Positions 52,893-61,804 of a stretch of DNA of 64,000 nt are shown piece by piece. A program made the translations under genes and the position numbers. Below the pieces are notes generated by a model. The model saw only the letters and a program-made list of their open reading frames with translations, was not told where the DNA came from and did no database searches. Origin of the DNA: Thauera sp. K11 (GTDB lineage: Bacteria; Pseudomonadota; Gammaproteobacteria; Burkholderiales; Rhodocyclaceae); the NCBI RefSeq assembly GCF_002354895.1, contig NZ_CP023439.1, positions 4,092,001-4,156,000 on the forward strand, in the 5' to 3' direction. The stretch's first letter is position 1; every line of letters starts with the position of its first letter.

Positions 52893-55211
52893 TCAGTGGC
52901 GGCTCTGGATGGCGTCGATGTAGCCGACCATGCCGGTGCGGATGTTGGCCGCGTTCCCCTCGTCGGTGTCCAGATGCATCGCCAGCCGGTAGGACGGGCT
53001 CACCCGCACCACGACGTCGCCAAAGATCAGCTCGCGCTCGCCCTCGACGCGCACGCGCACGATGTACTTGTCGCCCACGTGCAGGCGCAGCGCGTCTTCC
53101 GGCGTCATGTGGATGTGGCGCTGGGCGCAGATCACGCCGCGCTCGATGGTGGCGCTGCCGTGAGGTCCTTCGAGCGTGACGCCCGGCGTGTTGGCGAGGT
53201 CGCCCGATTCGCGGATCGGCGGCTGGACGCCGAGCTTGAACTGCTCGGTCATCGCGATCTCGACCTGGGTCTCCTTGCGCGTCGGGCCCAGCACGCGCAC
53301 GTTGGCGATGCGCCCCTTGGGGCCGACCAGATGCACCTTCTCCGCACAGGCGTACTGGCCGGGCTGCGACAGCTCGTGCTGCGGCGTGAGCTGGTGGCCG
53401 GAGCCGAACAGTTTCTCGACGTCCGCCTGCGACAGGTGCACGTGGTGCGCCGAGATCTCGATCGGGATCGGGCACCGCTGCTGCCCCGCCGACACCAGCA
53501 ACTGGTTGCGCTCGACCGCGCGCAGGGTCTCCCACGCGACCAGGCGTTCGTTGTCGTTGGCGATGACGAGGATCTTCACCGGCGAATCGTCGGCCGAGAC
53601 GACGGCGTGCGAGACGAGCCGGCCGAGGTCGCGGTTGCGTTCCTCGTCGAGCCGGATGCCCATGTAGCCCAGGCCCTGGCAGGCCAGGCTGCGCACCGCG
53701 GCGCTGGTCTCGCCGACCTCGCCGGTGAAGGCGAGCACGTCGATGCCGCCCATCGCCGCGACGTAGGCGCCGATGTTCTTGCGGATCTGGTAGCAGAACG
53801 CCTTGTGCGCGAGCAGCGCGCGGTGGTGGCCGTCGTTGGCCGCCTCCTCGATCTCGCGGATGTCGCCGGACAGGCCCGAGATGCCCTTCAGCCCGCTCTG
53901 CGTGTTGATGAGCGCGGAGAGCTGCTCGGGCGTCATCCGGTAGTGGTCCATCAGGTGGATCATCACCGCCGGATCGATGCTGCCCGAGCGCGTCGGCATG
54001 ATCAGCCCGTCGCTCGGCGTCATGCCCATCGTGGTGTCGACCGAGCGGCCGTGGTCGATCGCGCACATCGACGCGCCCACGCCGAGGTGGCAGGACACGA
54101 TCTCCAGTTCGCCCAGCGGGCGCTTCAGGACCTCGGCCGACTTCAGCGACACGTAGCGGTGCGAGGTGCCGTGGAAACCGTAGCGGCGGATGCCTTCCTG
54201 CTTGTACATCCCGTACGGCAGGCCGTACAGGTAGGCGTAGGGCGGCAGCGTCTGGTGGAAGGCGGTGTCGAACACGGCGACGTGCGGCACGTGGGGCAGT
54301 TCCTTCATCGCCACCTCGATGCCGGCCACGTTCTGCGGATTGTGCTGCGGCGCGAACACCGCCAGCGCCTCGATGTCGGCGATCACCGCGGGCGTGACGA
54401 CCACCGCGCTGGCGAAGCGGTTGCCGCCATGCACCACGCGGTGGCCGACGGCGACGACGTCGGGCAGGTGCAGCGCGAAGTCGCCGCCGAGTTGCCCGGC
54501 CGCCTCCTGCATCACCCCGAACAGCCCGGCGAGCGGGAAGGGCGCGCGCTCGTAGCTGCGCCGGTGCGGCCCGACGCCCACGGCGACGCGGCACACCGCC
54601 GGATCGGAGACGTCGATCGTGCCCTGCACGTCGGCGCCGAGATCCCGCGTGTCGTAGATGCCGAAGCGGATTCGGCCGGCGCCGACGTTGAGCGCCACCA
54701 CCTTGCCCGGCACATCGGTCCGCAGCGACAGCGCGTAGGGGTCTTCGGACTTCGCCACCGCGCCCGCCCGCGCGGCCGCCATGTCCGCCGACATCGCGCG
54801 CGTCACGTCGGCGAGCACGCGCGACAGGTAGGCGACCGCCTGCGGATTGCCGAGGATGTGGGCGTGGACGACGTCCTGCGGGATCTCCAGCACGAAGCAG
54901 CGCGTGCCGGCGATCACGTCGGCCACCAGCGGGTCGCCGGTCAGCAGCGAGATCGCACCGCACACGTCGCCCGGCCCGAGCTGCTGGATCACGGTGCGCA
55001 CGCCGGTGTTGTCGGTGATGGACACTTCCGCATGGCCGCTGACGATGACGCCGATGAAGCGGCCGCGGTCGCCGGTCTCCATGATGGCTTCGTTGCCTTC
55101 GTAGGTGACGAGGCGGGACCTGGCGACGATTTCCCCGACCTCTTCGGCCGGAAAGGCTTCGAACAGGCGCACCTGTTCGAGGAAGAACTTGTTCAGATCG
55201 GTTTCGGTCAT
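52893..55211 (-). CDS. Fusion: cyclic-nucleotide-binding domain + acetate kinase + PduL phosphotransacylase
   Basis: 772 residues in one uninterrupted frame. 1-140: Crp-type sensor barrel (EGNEAIMETGDRGRFIGVIVSGHAEVSI, LGPGDVCGAISLLTGDPL) without a DNA-binding domain. 169-565: acetate kinase, with catalytic parts VGHRVVHGG, VFDTAFHQTLPP, YGFHGTSHRYVS, TRSGSIDPA and FTGEVGETS; the usual NxGSSSxK start is changed to NVGAGRIR and LGNGAS to LGVGAS. 582-772: PduL, with zinc-site SAHHVHLS and QRHIHM. Together these would convert acetyl-CoA (or propionyl-CoA) and ADP to acid and ATP, with regulation by a bound nucleotide. No frameshift is evident at either junction. Start has no clear ribosome site. 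Confidence 0.92.
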   Translation of the reverse strand: MTETDLNKFFLEQVRLFEAFPAEEVGEIVARSRLVTYEGNEAIMETGDRGRFIGVIVSGHAEVSITDNTGVRTVIQQLGPGDVCGAISLLTGDPLVADVIAGTRCFVLEIPQDVVHAHILGNPQAVAYLSRVLADVTRAMSADMAAARAGAVAKSEDPYALSLRTDVPGKVVALNVGAGRIRFGIYDTRDLGADVQGTIDVSDPAVCRVAVGVGPHRRSYERAPFPLAGLFGVMQEAAGQLGGDFALHLPDVVAVGHRVVHGGNRFASAVVVTPAVIADIEALAVFAPQHNPQNVAGIEVAMKELPHVPHVAVFDTAFHQTLPPYAYLYGLPYGMYKQEGIRRYGFHGTSHRYVSLKSAEVLKRPLGELEIVSCHLGVGASMCAIDHGRSVDTTMGMTPSDGLIMPTRSGSIDPAVMIHLMDHYRMTPEQLSALINTQSGLKGISGLSGDIREIEEAANDGHHRALLAHKAFCYQIRKNIGAYVAAMGGIDVLAFTGEVGETSAAVRSLACQGLGYMGIRLDEERNRDLGRLVSHAVVSADDSPVKILVIANDNERLVAWETLRAVERNQLLVSAGQQRCPIPIEISAHHVHLSQADVEKLFGSGHQLTPQHELSQPGQYACAEKVHLVGPKGRIANVRVLGPTRKETQVEIAMTEQFKLGVQPPIRESGDLANTPGVTLEGPHGSATIERGVICAQRHIHMTPEDALRLHVGDKYIVRVRVEGERELIFGDVVVRVSPSYRLAMHLDTDEGNAANIRTGMVGYIDAIQSRH

Positions 55212-55339
55212 GGCGCGGCTCGACGGGACTGGAATGCTCTCGGCCCCCAGATTAGCACTTTTGTTGCAGTGCAATATGAATTCGGCCCGCGTCCGTGCAA
55301 GGGCGCACGCGGCACCGGCGGGCGCGCCGCAGGACGGCC

Positions 55340-56341
55340 TCAGGCCGAAGCGACCGTCCGGCGCCACGTCGCCGGCGGCGTGCCGACGAGGCGCTTGAAG
55401 GCGCGCGAGAAAGCGGCTTCCGAGTCGTAGCCGACGTCCAGCGCGATCGACGCCACGGTGCGGTTGGTCTCGCGCAGCAGGCGCGAGCCGAGCTGGATGC
55501 GCCAGTTGGCGAGGTAGTGCATCGGCGGCTGGGCGAGGAACTGCATGAAGCGTTCGTGCAGCGCCGAGCGCGACAGCCCGACCTGGTGGCCGAGTTCGTC
55601 GATGGTCCATGGACGGTCCGGAAACGCGTGCAGCAGCGCCAGCGCGCGGCCGACGTAGCGGTCGCGCAGCCCGGCCAGCCAGCCGGTGGCGTCCTCGGGC
55701 AGGCTGTCGAGATAGCGCCGCGCGGTATCGACGAACATCGTCTCGGCGAGCTTTTCCAGCACGGCATTCGCCCCCGGCCTGCGCTCGGCCGACTCCTGCG
55801 CCGCCTGGTCGATGACGCGCGAGACCCAGCCGCCGGCACGCGCCGCGGGCAGATGCAGCAAGCGCGGCAGCGCCGCCACCAGCGGATTGAACGGCCGCAG
55901 GTCGCAGCCCAGAAAACCGCACACCAGCACGGTGTCGGCATCGTCGTTGGGCTCGGTGGAGCCGGGAGTGCTGACGCCGTGGTGGTAGGCGATGGGCATC
56001 GGCTTGGGTTCGTGGCGCGTGGCGAACACCCAGGCCGCCTCGCGGCGTTCCGGCCTGACGTGGGGCGCGCTCGACATCACGTGCCCGTCGCCGTGCGGAA
56101 ACACCACGATGTCGCCCGCCTCCAGCCGCACCGGCGCGCAGCCGCTCACCGCGGCCCAGCCGCCGCCGCGGGCCACCACGTGGAACTCCATGACGTGCTC
56201 GGCGCCGGGCAGCACCGCGTCGGCGATCTCGCACGCGGGCGGCGCTTCCGCCGCCCAGTCGCGCCAGCAGCTCACGTAGTAGAACACCGCGCCGCGCAGG
56301 CGCACGGTGCCCAGCAGGTCGGACAGCGTGTCGCGGCTCAT
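55340..56341 (-). CDS. AraC family regulator with cupin sensor
   Basis: 333 residues. N-terminal cupin_6-type sensor (about 10-200: GAEHVMEFHVVARGGGWAAV, RLEAGDIVVFPHGDGHVM) and a C-terminal AraC double helix-turn-helix: PWTIDELGHQVGLSRSALHERFMQFLAQPPMHYLANWRIQLGSRLL, then SIALDVGYDSEAAFSRAFKRLVGTPPATWRR. Divergent from the methyltransferase gene across a 198-bp spacer, so that gene is the probable target. Effector unknown. Confidence 0.92.
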   Translation of the reverse strand: MSRDTLSDLLGTVRLRGAVFYYVSCWRDWAAEAPPACEIADAVLPGAEHVMEFHVVARGGGWAAVSGCAPVRLEAGDIVVFPHGDGHVMSSAPHVRPERREAAWVFATRHEPKPMPIAYHHGVSTPGSTEPNDDADTVLVCGFLGCDLRPFNPLVAALPRLLHLPAARAGGWVSRVIDQAAQESAERRPGANAVLEKLAETMFVDTARRYLDSLPEDATGWLAGLRDRYVGRALALLHAFPDRPWTIDELGHQVGLSRSALHERFMQFLAQPPMHYLANWRIQLGSRLLRETNRTVASIALDVGYDSEAAFSRAFKRLVGTPPATWRRTVASA

Positions 56342-56539
56342 CGCGCTCGACTCCGAAAGATTCGCGCCCGGACGCCACCCGCCGGCGGGCAACGGCGGAC
56401 GCACGGGCAAGTTCGGCCGACTTTCAGTGAAGCATCGAATGCCCCGCGGCGAAAGAATGGGGGCGTCGGCAGGCACGCCCGCCTTTCCGGCACGGGTCCG
56501 CAGAGGCCCGCCCCAATCCCAACGCAAGGAAACCACACC

Positions 56540-57412
56540 ATGAACGCTCCCATCGAGACGTGCGCCCCCGGCCAATCCGCCAGCCAGGCCGCGGCGCCTT
56601 CCACCCCCGCCCCCGACCTCGCCGCGATCAAGACGCGCCAGCAGGCCACGTGGGCGAGCGGAAACTATGCCGTCGTCGGCACCACGCTGCAGATCGTGGG
56701 CGAGATGCTCGCCGAGGCGGCGGACGTGTGCGCCGGCGAACGCGTGCTGGACGTCGCCGCGGGCAACGGCAACGCCACGCTGGCCGCGGCCCGCCGCTTT
56801 GCCGAGGTCACCTCGACCGACTACGTGCCGCACCTGCTCGACAAGGGCGCCGCGCGTGCGGAGGCCGAGGGCCTGGCGGTGAACTTCCAGGTGGCCGACG
56901 TCGAGGCGCTGCCCTTTGCCGACGGCAGCTTCGACGTCGCGCTATCCACCTTCGGCGCGATGTTCGCGCCCGACCACGACCGCACCGCCGGCGAGTTGCT
57001 GCGCGTCGTGCGGCCCGGCGGGCGCATCGGGTTCGCCGCGTGGACGCCGGAGGGCTTCATCGGCCAGTTGTTCCGCCTCGTGGGCAGCCACGTGCCGCCG
57101 CCGGCCGGCCTCCGCTCGCCGGTCAAGTGGGGCGACGAACCCTACGTGGTGGCGCTGTTCGGCCCCCACGCCGACGACATCCGCTGCATCCGCCGCACGT
57201 TCAACTTCCGCTACCGCTCGCCGGAGCACTGGATCGAAGTCTTCCGCAACTACTACGGGCCGACGCACAAAGCCTTCGCCGCGCTGGACGGCGACGGCCA
57301 GGCGCGCTTCCACGCCGACCTGCTGCACCTGCTCGGATCGCTCGACGTCGGCGGCCCCGGCTCGCTGGTGGTGCCGGGCGAATATCTCGAAGTGGTGATC
57401 ACGCGGCAATAG
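56540..57412 (+). CDS. Class I SAM-dependent methyltransferase
   Basis: 290 residues. A Pro/Ala-rich start, then KTRQQATWASGNYAVVGTTLQIVGEMLAE, SAM motif I VLDVAAGNGNATLAAARRF, DYVPHLLDKGAARAEAEGLAVNFQVADVEALPFADGSFDVALSTFGAMFAPD and LLRVVRPGGRIGFAAWTPEGFIGQLF. This is a UbiE/Methyltransf_11-type enzyme; substrate not evident. AAGGAAACCACACC precedes the ATG. Paired with the divergent AraC regulator. Confidence 0.88.
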   Translation: MNAPIETCAPGQSASQAAAPSTPAPDLAAIKTRQQATWASGNYAVVGTTLQIVGEMLAEAADVCAGERVLDVAAGNGNATLAAARRFAEVTSTDYVPHLLDKGAARAEAEGLAVNFQVADVEALPFADGSFDVALSTFGAMFAPDHDRTAGELLRVVRPGGRIGFAAWTPEGFIGQLFRLVGSHVPPPAGLRSPVKWGDEPYVVALFGPHADDIRCIRRTFNFRYRSPEHWIEVFRNYYGPTHKAFAALDGDGQARFHADLLHLLGSLDVGGPGSLVVPGEYLEVVITRQ

Positions 57413-57503
57413 GCGGGCGGCCTGCCCGTGCCCGCGGCGCGGGGCACGGGCCGCGGGCACGGATCAAGGCGGGCAGACCGGCGGGTTCCGCCCGCCATGC
57501 GGC

Positions 57504-58130
57504 TCAGCCGAACGCCTTGCCGTGCAGCACGAGCACCTGGCCGATCAGTTCGTCCTGCGCCCGGGCATCCTCGGGCAGGTCGAGCCGGCGGTCGATCAGC
57601 AGCATGGCCAGGCCGTGGACCAGCGACCAGGTCGCGATCGCCAGCGCACGCGGATCGGTATCCGGCGCCGCGCCGCGCTCGCGCACGATGGCGGCGACGG
57701 CATCCGCGCAATGGGCGAAAGCCTCGCCGCCCGCCTCCGCCAGGCCGGCGGACTGGGGCTTGCAGGCCAGCGCCGGCCCGAACATGAGGCGATACAGCGC
57801 CGGGCGGCGGCGGGCGAAGGCGAGGTAGGCCATGCCGAATGCGTGCAGGCGCGCCGCCGTGTCGCGCTCCCCCCCCGCAGCGGCACCCATGTCCGCCGAC
57901 AGGGCGCGGAAGCCGCGTTCGGCAACCGCGGCGAGCAGGCTGTCCTTGTCGGCGAAATGCCGGTACGGCGCCATGTGCGACACGCCCGCGGCACCGGCGA
58001 CCGCGCGCAGCGTGACGGCATCCAGGCCCTGCGTTTCCAGGATCGCGGCCGCCTCGGCGACGAGCCGCTCGCGCAGGTCGCCCGTCCCCGCCATCCCTTC
58101 CGTCTCTTTGTCGATCAGCGCTTTTTTCAT
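57504..58130 (-). CDS. TetR family regulator
   Basis: 208 residues from the chosen ATG. TetR_N domain LRERLVAEAAAILETQGLDAVTLRAVAGAAGVSHMAPYRHFADKDSLLAAVAERGF, then a TetR_C_33/WHG-type ligand domain (LAFARRRPALYRLMFGPAL). Three starts are possible; the one at 58151 would lie inside an operator, so 58130 or 58094 is more likely. Divergent from the CrtI-like oxidoreductase gene, with two perfect operators between them. Confidence 0.9.
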   Translation of the reverse strand: MKKALIDKETEGMAGTGDLRERLVAEAAAILETQGLDAVTLRAVAGAAGVSHMAPYRHFADKDSLLAAVAERGFRALSADMGAAAGGERDTAARLHAFGMAYLAFARRRPALYRLMFGPALACKPQSAGLAEAGGEAFAHCADAVAAIVRERGAAPDTDPRALAIATWSLVHGLAMLLIDRRLDLPEDARAQDELIGQVLVLHGKAFG

Positions 58131-58150
58131 CGGGGCAGTATGGCGAATCA

Positions 58151-58167
58151 TGTTTACAACGTAAACA
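58151..58167. promoter_or_regulatory. TetR operator 1
   Basis: TGTTTAC-AAC-GTAAACA, a perfect 7-3-7 palindrome 21 bp upstream of the regulator start used here. Same half-site as operator 2. Confidence 0.85.
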
Positions 58168-58177
58168 GCGCCCGCTA

Positions 58178-58194
58178 TGTTTACGGTGTAAACA
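58178..58194. promoter_or_regulatory. TetR operator 2
   Basis: TGTTTAC-GGT-GTAAACA, a perfect 7-3-7 palindrome (8-3-8 if the flanking A and T are counted). Its centre is 27 bp from that of operator 1 and it lies about 50 bp before the oxidoreductase start. Two sites allow cooperative control of both divergent genes. Confidence 0.85.
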
Positions 58195-58243
58195 TCGCTC
58201 CATCAATCCGATCCATTCCGCCGGCCGGCACAGGATGCGCCCG

Positions 58244-60403
58244 ATGAAAACCTTCCTCAGAGTCAAGCTGTTCCTCGTTCCGCTGCTGGCGTTCCTGATC
58301 GCGGCGGCGCAGGGCCATGCCCTTCCCGGCGCGCTGGCCGGCCTGGCCTGGAGCGCCGGCGCATCGCTGCTGAGACGCGGCCTGCAACCGCCGCCGCCGT
58401 TCGAGGCGGCGCTGATGGCCGGCTTCGCGCTTGCCGCGATCGGGCTGGCGGCCGCAGCCGCGGACGCGGCGCAAGGCATCGGCATCGTGATGGGCTGCCT
58501 GTCGGCCGGCGCCATCGCCAGCGTGCTGCGCGGGCGCCCCTGGACGGCGGAGTTCTCGGCCGCCGAATTCGGCGGCGCGAGCGCGACACCGCTGTTCGTC
58601 GCCATCAACGAGACGATCTCGGCCCTGTGGGGCGCGCTGTTCGGCTGGCTGGCGGTCGCCGCGTGGCTGGCGCTGCCGCCGCCAGCGCACTGGCTCCCGC
58701 TCGCCGGCGGCGCGCTGGCCTCCATCCTGCTGCCGCGGCTGCTGGTAGCGCGCGGATTGCGCAAGATGGCCGCGGGCGACACACGCTACGACTGGCCGCC
58801 CCCCGACCTGCGCGCATCGCATCCCGCCGCCCCGGGCGAAGGCGGCACGGCGGACGTGGCCGTGATCGGCGCCGGCATCGGCGGCCTCACCGCGGCGGCG
58901 CTGCTGGCCGACGCCGGCCTGCGGGTGGAGGTGTTCGAGCAGCACGACGTACCCGGCGGCTTCTCCCACACCTGGCTCCGGCGCGCCCGCGTACGCGACC
59001 CGCAAAGCGGCGAGCCGCTCGTGTTCCGCTTCGATTCCGGCGTGCATGACGTGTCGGGCTGGCACCCGGGCGGCACCGTGCGCAGCGTGTTCGAGCGCCT
59101 GGGGATCGCCCGCGAAGACGAATGGGTGCGGCTGGATCATCGCTACATGCTGGACGGCCGCACGCTCGACGTGCCGCGCGACTGGCGCGCCTGGGTCGAA
59201 CGGCTCGCCGCGGAATTCCCGCACGAGGCGGCCGGGCTGCGCGCGCTGTTCGGAGACATCCACGCCGTCTACGAGGCGATGTTCTCGACGGCCGCCGAAC
59301 GCGGCGGCATTCCCGGAACGCCGGGAACGCCGCGCGCCCTGCTCGAATTCGCCCTGCGCCATCCGCTCGCGGTCGCCTGGCTCGACCGGCCGTGGCAGGA
59401 CTTCGTCGAACGCCATGTGCGCGACCGCGCGGTGCAGGCATGGATAGGCGCGCTGGCGGGCTACGTCACCGACGACATCGCCCGGCTCCGGGTGCGCGAC
59501 ATCGTCCCCATCTTCGGCTACTACTTCGAGGGCGGCTACTACCCGCTGGGCGGCTCGGGCCTGATCGCGCGGCGGCTGGTCGAAGCCATCGAGGCGCGCG
59601 GCGGGCGCGTCCACCTGCGCACCGAGGTGCTGCGCATCGTCACCGGGGACGGCGCGGCGAAAGGCGTCGTCGTGCGCGGACAGAACGGCCCGGAGCGCAG
59701 CGTGCAGGCGCGGGCGGTGATCACCAATGCCGACCTCGGCCAGAGCCTGACCCGGCTGCTCCCCCGGGACGAAGCGCCGCCCGGCGTACGGGAACTGGCC
59801 GGGCGACTGCAGCCCACATGCTCGGCGATGGGCGTGAGCCTGGCGGTGAAGGGCATGCTGGCCATGCCGCCGATCGTCCACGTGGAGGGCGCAGGCGGAG
59901 CGGTGTCCATCGTCATCCCGTCGCAGGTGGACCCGGGCTGCGCGCCGCCCGGCCATTCCACCGTCGAACTGCTGGCCTTGATGCGTCCGGACGAGGCGCA
60001 AGCCTGGTTTGCGGACATGCCGGCCGACGATCGCGCCGAGGAAGGCCACGACCACCGCGCATACCGCCGCTCGGCACCATACCTCGCGCGCAAGCAGGCT
60101 GCCGGCGACCGCCTGATCGCACTGGCGCGGCAGGCCATCCCCGACCTGGACCAGCGCATCATCTACCGCACCGACGCCAGCCCGCTCACCTTCCAGCGCT
60201 ACGCCTGGGCAACCGGCGGCGCCATCTACGGCATGCGCAGCCACGGCGCCATCCCTACCAAATCGCCGGTGCGCAACCTCGTGGTGGCCGGCGCGGCCAC
60301 CCATGGGCCGGGTATCGAGGCGGTCGTCATCTCCGGCGCCTACGCCGCCGAAGCGCTGCTGCCGGGCCTGCTCGCACGCGCCGCGCCCCCCACGCCGGCC
60401 TGA
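58244..60403 (+). CDS. CrtI/phytoene desaturase-like FAD oxidoreductase with N-terminal membrane domain
   Basis: 719 residues. The first 175 or so are hydrophobic with about five membrane segments (LFLVPLLAFLIAAAQGHAL, AALMAGFALAAIGLAAAAAD, LFGWLAVAAWLAL). From about 205 a CrtI/CrtISO-type flavoprotein begins with VAVIGAGIGGLTAAALLADAGLRVEVFEQHDVPGGFSHTW; YYPLGGSGLIARRLVEAIEARGGRVHLRTEVLRI and an end RNLVVAGAATHGPGIEAVVISG follow. No carotenoid genes are nearby, so the substrate may be another lipid or isoprenoid. ATG at 58244 is chosen with AGG nine bases upstream; 58235 is an alternative. Controlled, I infer, by the divergent TetR. Confidence 0.85.
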   Translation: MKTFLRVKLFLVPLLAFLIAAAQGHALPGALAGLAWSAGASLLRRGLQPPPPFEAALMAGFALAAIGLAAAAADAAQGIGIVMGCLSAGAIASVLRGRPWTAEFSAAEFGGASATPLFVAINETISALWGALFGWLAVAAWLALPPPAHWLPLAGGALASILLPRLLVARGLRKMAAGDTRYDWPPPDLRASHPAAPGEGGTADVAVIGAGIGGLTAAALLADAGLRVEVFEQHDVPGGFSHTWLRRARVRDPQSGEPLVFRFDSGVHDVSGWHPGGTVRSVFERLGIAREDEWVRLDHRYMLDGRTLDVPRDWRAWVERLAAEFPHEAAGLRALFGDIHAVYEAMFSTAAERGGIPGTPGTPRALLEFALRHPLAVAWLDRPWQDFVERHVRDRAVQAWIGALAGYVTDDIARLRVRDIVPIFGYYFEGGYYPLGGSGLIARRLVEAIEARGGRVHLRTEVLRIVTGDGAAKGVVVRGQNGPERSVQARAVITNADLGQSLTRLLPRDEAPPGVRELAGRLQPTCSAMGVSLAVKGMLAMPPIVHVEGAGGAVSIVIPSQVDPGCAPPGHSTVELLALMRPDEAQAWFADMPADDRAEEGHDHRAYRRSAPYLARKQAAGDRLIALARQAIPDLDQRIIYRTDASPLTFQRYAWATGGAIYGMRSHGAIPTKSPVRNLVVAGAATHGPGIEAVVISGAYAAEALLPGLLARAAPPTPA

Positions 60404-60427
60404 TGCGGGCGGCCGGCGGCAAAGCCG

Positions 60428-61447
60428 TCAGACGCGCCCCCGCTTCGCCAGCTCCACCACCGCCTGCATGACCGACTCGATCGGCGTCGGCACGTCGTCC
60501 GGCGCCGCAACCGCGGGCGGAACCAGTTGCGGCAGCCATTCCTTGAGCCGCGCCGGATCGCCGCCGCTGATCTCGATCGCATCCGCAAGGCCGAGATAGA
60601 AGCCCCCCAGCAGGATCAGCCGCTGCCTGTCGCGCAGGAAGATCCGGACCAGCAGGATGACGATCACCGCGGCACCGACGCGGGCGACCGAACTGGCGAT
60701 CAGCGCGTTCAGGTCTTCGGCCCGGCGCGTGGCCTCCTCCACGGCGGCGCGTTCCACGTCGGCCTTCGCCTGCGCGATGTCGCGGTCCGCCGAGGCACGG
60801 CTCTCGTCGACGTTGGCACGGATCTGCGCCACCTCGACGGCTGCATCCTTGCGCAGCTCCTCGATCGACAAGCGATCGGCCTCCTCCCCGAGACGGCCGC
60901 GCGCCTGCGCAAGCTGCTCGTGGAGCGCAGCATTGTCCTCATACAGTTGCTTGATGGTCCGGTGCAGCCCCTCGTTGCCGGACGTCGCCCGCGCCGGCGG
61001 CTGCTTGCCGGCCTTCGGCACCGCGGTGCCGGCCGCGGGACCGGGCATCGGCGACGGCGCCACGCCGGGCAGGCCCGGCGGCATCGCCGGAACCCCTGCA
61101 GCCGGCGCGGGAGGAACGGAAGGCAGACGCGGAGCAGCCGGCGCCGGAAGAACCGCATCGCCCTGCACCCCGTCCTGCAACCGTTGCGACGCGGCGGACA
61201 GGTTGCGCAAGGTCTGCATGGTCGCCTGGCGCAGCACCGCCTCCACCTCGCGCTCCGCCGCGGTCTTGAACAAGGCGCCCGCAAGCCGGTCCGCCCCCGC
61301 GAAGATCAGGATGCAGGCCGACAGCACGAAGATGATGATGTAGAGATAGACCCTGGCCGTACGCTCGTACTTCTGCGCCCGTTCCCGGTATCGGTCGGCA
61401 AGGCGCTTGAGATCGGCTCCGGCAACGGTGGCTACGGACGAGTTCAT
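60428..61447 (-). CDS. Unrecognised two-TM coiled-coil membrane protein
   Basis: 339 residues, not recognised. Layout: basic N-terminus (LKRLADRYRERAQKYERTARV), membrane segment YLYIIIFVLSACILIFAGAD (about 35-54), a short helical part, a long Pro/Ala/Gly-rich linker (about 100-155), a long heptad-rich coiled coil (GLHRTIKQLYEDNAALHEQLAQARGRLGEEADRLSIEELRKD ...RRAEDLNALI, about 162-255), then a second membrane segment (VGAAVIVILLVRIFL) and a cytoplasmic tail. Predicted to place the coiled coil on one side of the membrane between two anchors. Starts with no obvious ribosome site. Convergent with the oxidoreductase gene. Confidence 0.7.
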   Translation of the reverse strand: MNSSVATVAGADLKRLADRYRERAQKYERTARVYLYIIIFVLSACILIFAGADRLAGALFKTAAEREVEAVLRQATMQTLRNLSAASQRLQDGVQGDAVLPAPAAPRLPSVPPAPAAGVPAMPPGLPGVAPSPMPGPAAGTAVPKAGKQPPARATSGNEGLHRTIKQLYEDNAALHEQLAQARGRLGEEADRLSIEELRKDAAVEVAQIRANVDESRASADRDIAQAKADVERAAVEEATRRAEDLNALIASSVARVGAAVIVILLVRIFLRDRQRLILLGGFYLGLADAIEISGGDPARLKEWLPQLVPPAVAAPDDVPTPIESVMQAVVELAKRGRV

Positions 61448-61591
61448 GGAGGCCCCTGGGCGGAAGGTGGGCAGACGCGGCCCGCCGGCCGGCGCACGAC
61501 CGGCCGCGGCGAACGCCATCATCGACCAGCCTAACCCGTCCCGCCCCGGCTCACCAGACCGGACCGCGCCCGCAGCCCTGCGCCCGCGCGC

Positions 61592-61804
61592 TCAGCGCGA
61601 ACCGCCACCCGCCGTCTTGTCCCCCTCCTCGACGTCCAGCCCCCAGTCCCCGTACTCGTACCAGTCCTCCCCCAGGACTTCCATCGGATGCTGCGTGCGC
61701 CCCGAACCGTTGCCGCAACCGAGCGAATCGGCAGGGCAATACTTGTCGCATCCCCAGCAGATCCGCTCGGGATGCCTCGGGTGGAGAGGAAACTTCTTGG
61801 CCAT
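61592..61804 (-). CDS. DUF3079 protein
   Basis: 70 residues. MAKKFPLHPRHPERICWGCDKYCPADSLGCGNGSGRTQHPMEVLGEDWYEYG is the DUF3079 core, with four Cys (CWGCDKYC and a later one) that could bind a metal. The acidic tail is variable. Function unknown. A FNR-like dyad lies 67-80 bp upstream. An ATG eight codons earlier is less likely by comparison with the family. Confidence 0.85.
   Translation of the reverse strand: MAKKFPLHPRHPERICWGCDKYCPADSLGCGNGSGRTQHPMEVLGEDWYEYGDWGLDVEEGDKTAGGGSR

Noticed and set aside
52896..55430. An 844-codon open frame on the plus strand opposite the acetate kinase fusion
   Set aside because: Same reason: His/Arg/Val-rich nonsense translation and no ribosome site; the opposite strand holds three recognisable domains.
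52893..56378. One continuous 1161-codon frame that would join the AraC-gene region to the acetate kinase fusion
   Set aside because: The extra upstream 389 codons overlap the AraC gene in another frame and have no protein-like features; a start at the MTETDLNKFF codon fits the sensor-domain boundary.
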